Positions 57,402 to 64,000 of a stretch of DNA of 64,000 bases are shown piece after piece. Numbering within the stretch: position 1 is the stretch's first letter; each line of letters opens with the position of its first letter. The DNA comes from Psychrobacter sp. Its GTDB lineage: Bacteria; Pseudomonadota; Gammaproteobacteria; Pseudomonadales; Moraxellaceae. The notes below the pieces were generated by a model. That model was given only the letters and a program-made list of their open reading frames with translations, was not told the origin of the DNA and searched no databases. Both the position numbers and the translations under genes were made by a program. The stretch is from assembly GCA_018260445.1 (NCBI GenBank), contig JAGLBE010000009.1:47574-111573 (forward strand). The letters run 5' to 3'.

Positions 57402-58997
57402 TCATATTTGCATCGCTCTTTCAGAGGCTGCTATGACCTTATTGGTTTGCCCACAAACCTTATGTTCTGGAAAAAACACATTAAAGGTGGAGCCCCTACC
57501 TTCTGTAGATTGGATAGTGAGTTTTGCCTCATGCTGATACACCACGTGTTTGACAATGGCAAGCCCTAGCCCGGTGCCCCCTGTTGAGCGACTGCGGCCA
57601 CTGTCCACCCGATAAAAGCGTTCGGTTAATCGGTCTATGTGTTCGGCCGCAATGCCTATACCGTTATCGGTCACTGAAAACAGACAGCCGCCTTTCACCT
57701 CTTGCCAGCTAATGCCTATCTCGCCACCCTTTGGCGTATATTTAATGGCGTTGGTGACCAGATTTAATAGCGCACTGTGCAAATACATCTCGGAACCATA
57801 GAGGTTTTTTTGTGAGTCAATATGCAAATCAATCAAATGCCCATAGTCTTTGTTGTATACCTGAGCATCGTCAAAAATATGCACCAGCATCCGCGGGATA
57901 TCCACACAGTGTAGCTGGCTAATCTCCTCGTTTTCTAGGCGTGACAACAACAATAAATCGTTAATGATGCTGTTCATCCGCCGAGTCTGCTGGGTCATTA
58001 AGTTAAACCCACGCTGCCATTTTGGGTCAAGGTCGGGCTGATCCGAAAAGGTTTCAATATAGCCCATCAACACGGTAAGCGGGGTACGCAGTTCGTGCGA
58101 GACGTTGCCCACAAAGTCTTTACGCATTTGCTCTAGATGCTGCAAGCGGGTCACGTCATAAATAATGAGCAGCTTCTCTTCGCCAAAGTGGGTGACCTCG
58201 CATTGTAAATAGCGCTCAGGGTCGCGCCACGATTGAAAGCGCACCCCCTCGTTGGGCGACACCGCATTGGCATAATACTCATGAAATTGGGCAATGTCGA
58301 TAAGCTCTAAAATACTGCGGCCTTGATCCTTTGAGCGCAGTTGCATCAGCTTTTCTGCCGCCTGATTCCACCACTCTAAACTGTCGTCTTTGTCCAAAAG
58401 AATCACCGCATCTTGCAATGCCAGTAGGGAGCTGCGGATTTTTTTAATCAGCCCCATGATTCGTTGGTGGGTGAGCTGCTCTTTGCGCTTACTGGCATAC
58501 AGCTGATTGGCGACAAAGGATAGACTACCCGAAAAATCAGGGGGTGGCAGGGAGGAGGACTGCTTGAGCCACTTATAAAATTGCTGCATCGCATAAGAGC
58601 GCCAGGCATAAAACAGCAATAAACCCGCCACCATGCCCCATGCCAGCGAGCCTAAACACCAGCCTAGCCCTGCGCCCAAGGCCGTAAGCGCTAACAACCA
58701 TTTAAGCTCTGCCCAAAACAAGGATTTGCTGTGCCGAGTCGACAAGCTTTGCCCTTGGCCGGCTGGCGTTTTGTGTTTGCTGGGGGATAAAAAATCCATC
58801 ACAGGAGCATTTGCCTCAAGGAGTGACGGCTCTGCTAATGGCGACTCTGGCGTTAAAAGCGTTGGCTTTGAGAGCTTTGGCGTTGAGAGCTTTGGCGTTT
58901 TAGGGTCTGATGGTTTAGGCGCTATTTTTGGGTCGCTTTTTGGGTCGCTTTTTGGGTCACTGGGCGCCGGGGTCTCCCCCTTTTGATTAGGCATCAA
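57402..58997 (-). CDS. phoR: phosphate regulon-type sensor histidine kinase PhoR
   Basis: The 531-residue kinase has two adjacent transmembrane helices (~97-133), a PAS-like domain (~192-285: DAVILLDKDDSLEWWNQAAE), HisKA with His301 in FVGNVSHELRTPLTVLMGYI, and HATPase boxes (NAIKYTPKGG, DNGIGIA, GTGLGLAIVKHV). The short periplasmic part and PAS domain are typical of PhoR, which autophosphorylates and controls PhoB under phosphate limitation. E. coli PhoR has 431 residues; the excess is an N-terminal ~85-residue tail of DPKS/PKLS repeats from 12- and 15-bp DNA duplications (58860-58960). The partner gene phoB is not next to it or elsewhere in the window, so another HisKA kinase is a fallback identity. 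Confidence 0.82.
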   Translation of the reverse strand: MMPNQKGETPAPSDPKSDPKSDPKIAPKPSDPKTPKLSTPKLSKPTLLTPESPLAEPSLLEANAPVMDFLSPSKHKTPAGQGQSLSTRHSKSLFWAELKWLLALTALGAGLGWCLGSLAWGMVAGLLLFYAWRSYAMQQFYKWLKQSSSLPPPDFSGSLSFVANQLYASKRKEQLTHQRIMGLIKKIRSSLLALQDAVILLDKDDSLEWWNQAAEKLMQLRSKDQGRSILELIDIAQFHEYYANAVSPNEGVRFQSWRDPERYLQCEVTHFGEEKLLIIYDVTRLQHLEQMRKDFVGNVSHELRTPLTVLMGYIETFSDQPDLDPKWQRGFNLMTQQTRRMNSIINDLLLLSRLENEEISQLHCVDIPRMLVHIFDDAQVYNKDYGHLIDLHIDSQKNLYGSEMYLHSALLNLVTNAIKYTPKGGEIGISWQEVKGGCLFSVTDNGIGIAAEHIDRLTERFYRVDSGRSRSTGGTGLGLAIVKHVVYQHEAKLTIQSTEGRGSTFNVFFPEHKVCGQTNKVIAASERAMQI

Positions 58998-59156
58998 GGT
59001 TTTCCCGCTTTATGTTAAAGACGGTACTGGCATTGGCGAGTATAGGGGATAGGTTTAGCATAAACGTACGACCTTTGGTTGCTGCGCAGACTTAAATCAT
59101 CCCTATACTCATACTTATATGGCCCCTAGTCAAGTTAAAATAATCGCCATACGTGC

Positions 59157-60044
59157 TTACACCAAGCCTTTATACAGAAAAAAGAAGGCGACCACCGTTA
59201 ACAACACTGCAAAACACTGCTTTAACAACTTGGGCGATAGCATATGCGCCACTTTTGCGCCAAGCTTAGCGGTAAAAAAGCTCATACTGGCAATACCTAA
59301 AAAGGCATAGATATGCACAAAACCTATCGCATTAGGCACATCCAACTGCTGCTGCATGCCAAAAAACATAAAACCTAAAGCACCTGCAATGGCAATGGGC
59401 AAACCGCAAGCGGCAGAAGTACCCACCGCCTTTTGCATCACGACGCCATAACGGGTGAGATACGGCACGGTTAAGCTACCACCGCCAATACCAAAAATAG
59501 CAGAGGCGATGCCAATACCGGCGCCTGCGGCTATTTGGTAAGGTTTTGATGGTAGGGCTATCTCATTAGCCATGTTAGTAGCCATGTTAGTAGCCATGTC
59601 AGTAGCCATGTTAGTAGCCATGTTCGTATTGCTCGCCTTAGCAGTCACATTGGCCACTAATTGCCTTTTGCCACTGGTGAACATTCTATACGCCACCCAC
59701 AGCAAAAATACACCAACGATGACTTGCAGATGAATACCAGAGATTAACCCGGCTATCCCCGCCCCGGCAAAGCTGCCTATTGCCAAACCTGGTGCTAAGT
59801 TTTTAAACACTGGCCACAGCACGGCGCCTTGTTTATTGTGTGCCATTAGTGAGCTGATAGAGGTGACGATAATCGTCGCAAGAGAAGTCCCTAACGCTAG
59901 ATGCATAATCGCATCCGCACTAAATCCCATTTGGGTAAAGACGATAAAAAGCAGAGGTACAATAATGGTGCCGCCGCCCACGCCAAATAGCCCTGCAGCA
60001 AAGCCTGCAAGCGCCCCTATTAGTAGAAAAATGATGATGTCCAC
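59157..60044 (-). CDS. TauE/SafE family sulfite/anion exporter
   Basis: The 295-residue membrane protein has two repeats of about four helices each with the family glycine motifs: GFAAGLFGVGGGTIIVPLL near the N-terminus and ASAIFGIGGGSLTVPYL in the second half. Members export sulfite, sulfoacetate or related anions; the substrate here is unknown. The loop between the halves carries NMAT/DMAT tetrapeptides, five copies from a 12-bp tandem repeat (59568-59627). It lies upstream of phoR on the same strand with 159 bases between. Confidence 0.88.
   Translation of the reverse strand: MDIIIFLLIGALAGFAAGLFGVGGGTIIVPLLFIVFTQMGFSADAIMHLALGTSLATIIVTSISSLMAHNKQGAVLWPVFKNLAPGLAIGSFAGAGIAGLISGIHLQVIVGVFLLWVAYRMFTSGKRQLVANVTAKASNTNMATNMATDMATNMATNMANEIALPSKPYQIAAGAGIGIASAIFGIGGGSLTVPYLTRYGVVMQKAVGTSAACGLPIAIAGALGFMFFGMQQQLDVPNAIGFVHIYAFLGIASMSFFTAKLGAKVAHMLSPKLLKQCFAVLLTVVAFFFLYKGLV
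59568..59627. repeat. 12-bp tandem repeat in TauE/SafE gene
   Basis: Five copies of AGCCATGTTAGT (two with single changes) encode NMAT/DMAT repeats in the central loop; the unit preserves the frame. Confidence 0.9.
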
Positions 60045-60153
60045 AGGATAATGTCTTCTTAAATTAAGTAAGTAAAAGGATACTGGAAATTTTAGTTAAA
60101 TGCTGGGTTGAGTGTCGAATTGAGTGTCGGGTTAAACAGTGCCTTAACTAAGT

Positions 60154-60183
60154 AGAGTCTGTTTGAATGTTCAAACAGACTCT
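60154..60183. other. perfect palindromic hairpin downstream of the methionine cluster
   Basis: AGAGTCTGTTTGAA (60154-60167) and TTCAAACAGACTCT (60170-60183) leave a 2-base centre. No T run follows on the minus strand, so it is either a non-canonical terminator for the mes operon or a binding site. A 13-bp duplication (TTGAGTGTCG-type) lies next to it at about 60107-60130. Confidence 0.6.
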
Positions 60184-60217
60184 AGGCTAGTCATTAGGTT
60201 TTAAGTGAGGTGCTGCC

Positions 60218-60757
60218 TTAAGCCGTTACTTTTTGATCCACCGGATGTTCTGCTTTGTTGTCAAGTTGATGGGCAACGTTATGAGCGAGCGCATGATAGT
60301 CCCGATTAAAGTACACCAAGCTTTCTGCCGGATTGCTTTGAGTAATGGCAACTACTTTACACATAAAGACACTGTGCGTACCCACTTCCTGAACCTGCTC
60401 TATCTCACAATCGAAACTGACTAGCGCATCCTTTAAAATGGGCGCACCCGTCTCCAAAGTCGTCCATGCGCCTTGCTGAAACCGGGCTACGGAATCCAGT
60501 TTAGAGGCAAACGCATTGGATAAAGGTTCATGCTGGGCGCTAAGCACATTGACGCTCAACACCTTATTGTCAATAAAATGAGCATGCGAGCGAGACGTCG
60601 TATTCATACACACCAGCAAGGTTGGCGGTGTGTCCGTCACGCTGCAAACGGCAGAGGCAGTAAACCCATGTACCCCAGCAGCGCCTGCTGTGGTCACCAC
60701 ATTGACCGCAGTGGGTAACAAAGACATGGCATCTCTAAATTGGGTGGCTTCAATCAT
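60218..60757 (-). CDS. NAD(P)H:flavin reductase, HpaC/flavin-reductase-like domain
   Basis: The 179-residue protein has a flavin reductase-like split barrel: MSLLPTAVNVVTTAGAAGVH, GFTASAVCSVTDTPPTLLVC, SVNVLSAQHEPLSNAFAS and FNRDYHAL. Such enzymes supply reduced FMN or FAD to a separate oxygenase. It follows mesD by only 28 bases on the same strand, so it most likely serves the MesD/MesX methionine system, whose activity needs oxygen. That link is inference from context. Confidence 0.88.
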   Translation of the reverse strand: MIEATQFRDAMSLLPTAVNVVTTAGAAGVHGFTASAVCSVTDTPPTLLVCMNTTSRSHAHFIDNKVLSVNVLSAQHEPLSNAFASKLDSVARFQQGAWTTLETGAPILKDALVSFDCEIEQVQEVGTHSVFMCKVVAITQSNPAESLVYFNRDYHALAHNVAHQLDNKAEHPVDQKVTA

Positions 60758-60785
60758 TGCAGGTATCCTAGTTGATATCTAACAG

Positions 60786-61820
60786 CTACTTGGCAGTCAA
60801 TTCATCACGAACCATTTGGGCACCAGCACTTAATGCTTCAAGCTTACCACGGGCGACTTGGCGTGATAAAGGCGTCATACCACAGTTGGTTGACGGATAT
60901 AGCTTATCGGCATCCACAAATTGTAGCGCTTTACGCAGTGTATAAGCCACATCTTCAGGGGCTTCAATCGTATTGGTTGAGACATCGATAGCCCCAACCA
61001 TCACTTTTTTACCCCGAATCAATTCAATTAAATCCATCGGCACTTTAGAATTTTGACATTCGAGTGACACGATATCGATTTTTGATTGTTGCAACTTAGG
61101 AAAAGCCTGCTCATATTGACGCCACTCTGAGCCCAGTGTTTTTTTCCAATCATTATTGGCCTTAATGCCATAGCCGTAGCAAATATGTACGGCCGTTTCA
61201 CATTTAAGGCCTTCAATGGCACGCTCTAAAGTCGCAATACCCCAGTCGTTCACATCATCAAAAAACACATTAAAGGCAGGCTCATCAAATTGGATAATAT
61301 CGACCCCAGCCGCCTCTAATTCTTTGGCTTCTTGATTGAGTATTTTAGCAAATTCCCATGCCAGTTTTTCACGGCTTTTATAATGATTATCATACAACGT
61401 ATCAATCATGGTCATGGGGCCAGGAAGCGCCCACTTAATCGGCTGATGGGTTTGCGCCCGTAAAAACGTTGCATCCTCAACAAACACCGGTTTTGTGCGA
61501 CGCACCGCACCGACGACGGTTGGCACACTCGCCTCATAGCGGTTACGAATTTTGACCGTTTTACGCTGCTCGAAATCGACGCCATCCAGGTTTTCAATAA
61601 AGGTGGTCACAAAATGCTGGCGGGTTTGCTCGCCATCACTGACAATATCAATCCCTGCTCGTATTTGTTCTTGTAATGACACCCGTAGGGCATCTTGTTT
61701 GGCTTCTACCAGCTCGTCGCCTTCACTCTTCCAAGGTGACCAAAGCTTTTCGGGCTCGGCTAGCCACGAAGGTTTTGGTAAGCTACCAGCCGTTGAGGTG
61801 GGTAATAATCGTATCGTCAT
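60786..61820 (-). CDS. mesD: MesD-type core methionine synthase (MetE C-terminal-like)
   Basis: The 344-residue protein corresponds to the catalytic C-terminal half of MetE alone: SLPKPSWL near the start, DGEQTRQHF, WALPGPMTMIDTLY, QFDEPAFNVF, and the zinc ligands H212 and C214 (VHICYG), E254 and C313 (STNCGMTP). The folate-binding N-terminal half of MetE is absent. Core MetE proteins next to a DUF1852 gene are the MesD family, shown in Acinetobacter to make methionine without methyltetrahydrofolate, requiring MesX and oxygen. It is 95 bases downstream of mesX and 28 bases upstream of a flavin reductase gene. Confidence 0.88.
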   Translation of the reverse strand: MTIRLLPTSTAGSLPKPSWLAEPEKLWSPWKSEGDELVEAKQDALRVSLQEQIRAGIDIVSDGEQTRQHFVTTFIENLDGVDFEQRKTVKIRNRYEASVPTVVGAVRRTKPVFVEDATFLRAQTHQPIKWALPGPMTMIDTLYDNHYKSREKLAWEFAKILNQEAKELEAAGVDIIQFDEPAFNVFFDDVNDWGIATLERAIEGLKCETAVHICYGYGIKANNDWKKTLGSEWRQYEQAFPKLQQSKIDIVSLECQNSKVPMDLIELIRGKKVMVGAIDVSTNTIEAPEDVAYTLRKALQFVDADKLYPSTNCGMTPLSRQVARGKLEALSAGAQMVRDELTAK

Positions 61821-61915
61821 ATTAATGTATCTTCTTATTAAATTTTTTTTATTAAAGTGTTCTATATTAAAGTTGTCTTTATTAGGGTTAAGTAGATTGT
61901 CGTTAAACCACTGGG

Positions 61916-62962
61916 TTAGGCAATTTGGGGTTCAATAGCGTTATCCTCAGCTTTTTGTTCAATATTTTCTTGATGATCTGGCTTATTGATATCAAAGCTG
62001 GCAGCCCAAGCCTCAAGAATATCTTGATAGGGCTTAATAAAGGTCTCTTCGGTGAATTTGCCTTGCTTAACCGCCAACTGGCGACGCTCGTCACGGTCGT
62101 AATCGACTAGCGTCTGTGAATAATCTTGATAGTTCAAACTGGGTTGATACACTTGTGCGGCTCTTGAGTTGGCATTATAAATCTCAGGTCGATATATCTT
62201 TTGGAAGGTCTCCATTGTCGCAATGGCACTGATAAGCTCAAGGTTGGTGTAATCACTAAGCAAGTCGCCCGCAAAATAAAAGGCCAAAGGTGCCACACTG
62301 CCCTCTGGCATAAAGTAGCGAACCGTTAAACCCATTTTGTGGAAGTAGTCATCGGTCAAAGAATATTCATCTTGTCTGTATTCGAGTCCTAATATAGGGT
62401 GGTGGTTGGTCGTACGCTGATAGGTTCTGCTTGAGGAGACACTTAGGCAAATCACCGGTTGCTTGTTAAATTGCGCCTTGTATGCCGCAGAGTTTAATAA
62501 GTCTTGAAACAGCTTACCATGTAACTCACCAAAACTAGCAGGTGGCGGAGTGCCTGGGTTGTTCTCAAAATGCTTGAGTAACACCAAGCTAAAGTCATAA
62601 TCGCGTATATAAGAGGAGAAACTATTTCCAAGCATACCGTCAATACGTTTGTTGGCTTGATGGTCAATAACAGTGGTTTGCAAGGTTTCGATTATTGGAA
62701 AGGCATTGCCATCACCTTTTACATCAATGTCGACAGAAATAATATCCACTTCAACCGAATAGCGGTCTGCCGTTGGGTTATCCCAGTGTGCTAAGGCGTT
62801 AAAACGATTATTTATCATTGTTAAAGTTTTGCGCAGGTTCTCTTGACGCTGCTCGCCACGTGCTAAATTGGCAAAGTTGGTGGTCAGACGGGTGCTGTCT
62901 GCTGGTTGATAGTGCTCATCAAAATGAATCTTTTTAATCGAATAGTTAAAGTGTTTACTCAT
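61916..62962 (-). CDS. mesX: MesX (DUF1852) partner of MesD
   Basis: The 348-residue protein starts MSKHFNYSIKKIHFDEHYQP and matches the DUF1852 pattern as I know it (NFANLARGEQRQENLRKTL, RYSVEVDIISVDIDV, GKLFQDLLNS, MGLTVRYFMPEGSVAPLAFY). MesX is required for MesD activity; it may produce or transfer the methyl group in an oxygen-dependent way, but its reaction is not settled. I chose ATG 62962, preceded by AGAG at about ten bases; a longer frame to 63124 starts before low-quality sequence. It is the first gene of a probable three-gene operon mesX-mesD-flavin reductase. Confidence 0.83.
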   Translation of the reverse strand: MSKHFNYSIKKIHFDEHYQPADSTRLTTNFANLARGEQRQENLRKTLTMINNRFNALAHWDNPTADRYSVEVDIISVDIDVKGDGNAFPIIETLQTTVIDHQANKRIDGMLGNSFSSYIRDYDFSLVLLKHFENNPGTPPPASFGELHGKLFQDLLNSAAYKAQFNKQPVICLSVSSSRTYQRTTNHHPILGLEYRQDEYSLTDDYFHKMGLTVRYFMPEGSVAPLAFYFAGDLLSDYTNLELISAIATMETFQKIYRPEIYNANSRAAQVYQPSLNYQDYSQTLVDYDRDERRQLAVKQGKFTEETFIKPYQDILEAWAASFDINKPDHQENIEQKAEDNAIEPQIA

Positions 62963-63390
62963 GGTTATCTCTACCCTTATTGAACTGTTTTTGAACCAAA
63001 TTTTGTATAGGGTCATTAAAACATGAAGCGGATGATGAATAAAACGATTTATTATTGACTTAAGATGAGTTAAATTCAGGTTTACGGCATAATTTAGGGG
63101 TTTTAGGTTAATAAGGCTGCCCAACGATGAACAGAAACGATGACAGTTAATGTCCCCCTATGTCACTGTGTCAGGATAGCCCCCTGTATCAGGATAATTG
63201 GCACGCCTAAAACGACTCTAAAGGAAAAGGCAGCGACAAGGTACAGCAAGGCCACTCTAAGCAGTGATCGCAGACACGCCATACTGGACAAATTGCTGCC
63301 ACCCTATCAAGCAGCTTAAAAAAGGCAAAAAAACGCCCTTCATTGCGAAGGGCGTTGTTTGTTCTATTTTAGACTAATCACTAACTAGGT
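62963..63390. other. region upstream of mesX
   Basis: No gene is seen. I looked for a SAM riboswitch or other folded leader upstream of mesX and did not recognise one. The downstream terminator of the adjacent adhesin-like gene lies at 63325-63356. Confidence 0.4.
63325..63356 (-). terminator. terminator of the terminal adhesin-like gene
   Basis: AACGCCCTTC (63332-63341) and GAAGGGCGTT (63347-63356), 10-bp stem with 5-base loop, followed on the minus strand by a run of seven T. Confidence 0.85.
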
Positions 63391-64000
63391 TTAGATAACA
63401 TTGATACCCTGTTCGATATATAAGGTACCAAGACCATTATTGTGAGTGTAAACCTGATAAACCGCATTGTTAGAACCTAGAGGATCAAGGCTGGTAGTAT
63501 TCGCACCTTTAGTGAATTGACTACTGCTGCTACCAATATCTATATCTACAGCGTTACCAGTACCCGCATCGGTATGGGTAATGTAGGTAGCTTTATTGCC
63601 ATTAACCGTACCGAAGGTAAACTCGCTACTGGCAGTACCATTAATATTTAAACCATAACTATTATCTTTACCAGAAAATTCAATAACCTCAATATTGCGG
63701 GTGATTAAATCTTGAAAACCAGTGGTTTGACCACTGCCCGTTATGGTCAGTTTGTCGATATCAGCACCCCCATCCATAATACGAGTATCAACACCACCAT
63801 TATAAATACTACCTATGGTAATACTATCATTACCAGCACCCGTATCTAAGGTTTGATTCGCTGAACTTTGACCAAACACATCCGTAATGGTGATGGTATC
63901 GGCACCATTGCCCGTTATAAGCACCGTATCATCGCCTTTGAAACTTACAACTTGGAAGATATTGTTCCCATCGCCAAGATTAATATTAGGTCCTGTTGCA
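63391..64000 (-). CDS. C-terminal end of repeat-rich surface protein, RTX/adhesin-like (5' part outside window)
   Basis: The visible 203 codons are open to the window edge and are the C-terminus. They contain glycine/aspartate repeats such as LGDGNNIFQVVSFKGDDTVL, ITGNGADTITITD, LDTGAGNDSITIGS and DGGADIDKLTITG, reminiscent of calcium-binding RTX (GGxGxD) and hemolysin-type motifs but degenerate, followed by a polar beta-rich end (LYIEQGINVI). Proteins of this kind are usually very long adhesins or type I-secreted proteins. The start, length and secretion genes lie outside the window, so function is inferred from composition only. Confidence 0.65.
   Translation of the reverse strand, partial: ATGPNINLGDGNNIFQVVSFKGDDTVLITGNGADTITITDVFGQSSANQTLDTGAGNDSITIGSIYNGGVDTRIMDGGADIDKLTITGSGQTTGFQDLITRNIEVIEFSGKDNSYGLNINGTASSEFTFGTVNGNKATYITHTDAGTGNAVDIDIGSSSSQFTKGANTTSLDPLGSNNAVYQVYTHNNGLGTLYIEQGINVI

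Noticed and set aside
62963-63130. SAM riboswitch upstream of mesX
   Set aside because: The sequence is AT-rich with no recognisable paired core of a SAM riboswitch family.

Overview
The window reads as a chromosomal segment of a gammaproteobacterium of the family Moraxellaceae, most likely Psychrobacter or a close relative. The basis is gene content and style: base composition judged mid-40s % GC by eye, two monomeric isocitrate dehydrogenases, an oxygen-dependent MesD/MesX methionine synthase of the type known from Acinetobacter, a CoaX-type pantothenate kinase, and a FadL/FadH pair. No rRNA, tRNA, CRISPR array, prophage or complete insertion sequence was seen. The genus is inference.

Layout. 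1-1.2 kb: a lipoprotein and a c-type cytochrome lipoprotein (cut by the window edge). 1.5-7.4 kb: rpsU, a YqeY-like protein, an M48 periplasmic protease, a TusA-like protein, sigma-32 (rpoH), a DUF423 protein and thiS. 7.5-14.1 kb: hpf and rpoN, a nitrilase-family hydrolase, a lone cyclic-nucleotide-binding domain, and xerC with dapF. 14.2-23.5 kb: lysA and lptM, ackA and pta separated by a very strong predicted RNA hairpin, then NYN/LOTUS protein, nadD, rsfS and coaX. 23.5-29 kb: an old yellow enzyme, FadL and FadH. 29.1-35.1 kb: a four-gene fimbrial operon (pilin, single-domain chaperone, very long usher, secreted last protein). 35.6-43.1 kb: class V aminotransferase, hemA, a lipoprotein, a DUF72 protein, a small membrane protein, sodB and rdgB. 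43.4-47.1 kb: tig-clpP-clpX. 47.5-52.4 kb: two tandem monomeric isocitrate dehydrogenase genes with a MITE-like element between them. 52.5-60 kb: a pseudouridine synthase, an SH3-domain gene broken by an in-frame amber codon, an M61 peptidase, slyD, phoR and a TauE/SafE permease. 60.2-63 kb: flavin reductase, mesD and mesX. 63.4 kb to the end: the C-terminal part of a repeat-rich surface protein.

How the genes work together. Much of the window is core physiology: protein quality control (trigger factor, ClpXP, sigma-32, SlyD, M48 protease), lysine and cell-wall precursors (lptM-lysA, dapF-xerC), acetate/acetyl-CoA interconversion (AckA-Pta), NAD and CoA cofactors (NadD, CoaX), ribosome silencing (HPF, RsfS), and fatty-acid uptake and degradation (FadL, FadH). 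The accessory parts are the fimbrial operon, the folate-independent methionine module and the terminal adhesin-like gene.

The most unusual global signal is a large number of short tandem duplications (8-24 bp units). They occur between genes and also inside housekeeping genes, where the unit is always a multiple of three. Many conserved enzymes therefore carry low-complexity N-terminal tails or internal inserts (RpoH, RpoN, PhoR, HemA, XerC, RdgB, LysA, NadD, M48, M61, TauE). Two further items deserve attention: the 134-nt rod-shaped hairpin between ackA and pta, and the fimbrial operon with a chaperone that appears to have only one immunoglobulin-like domain.
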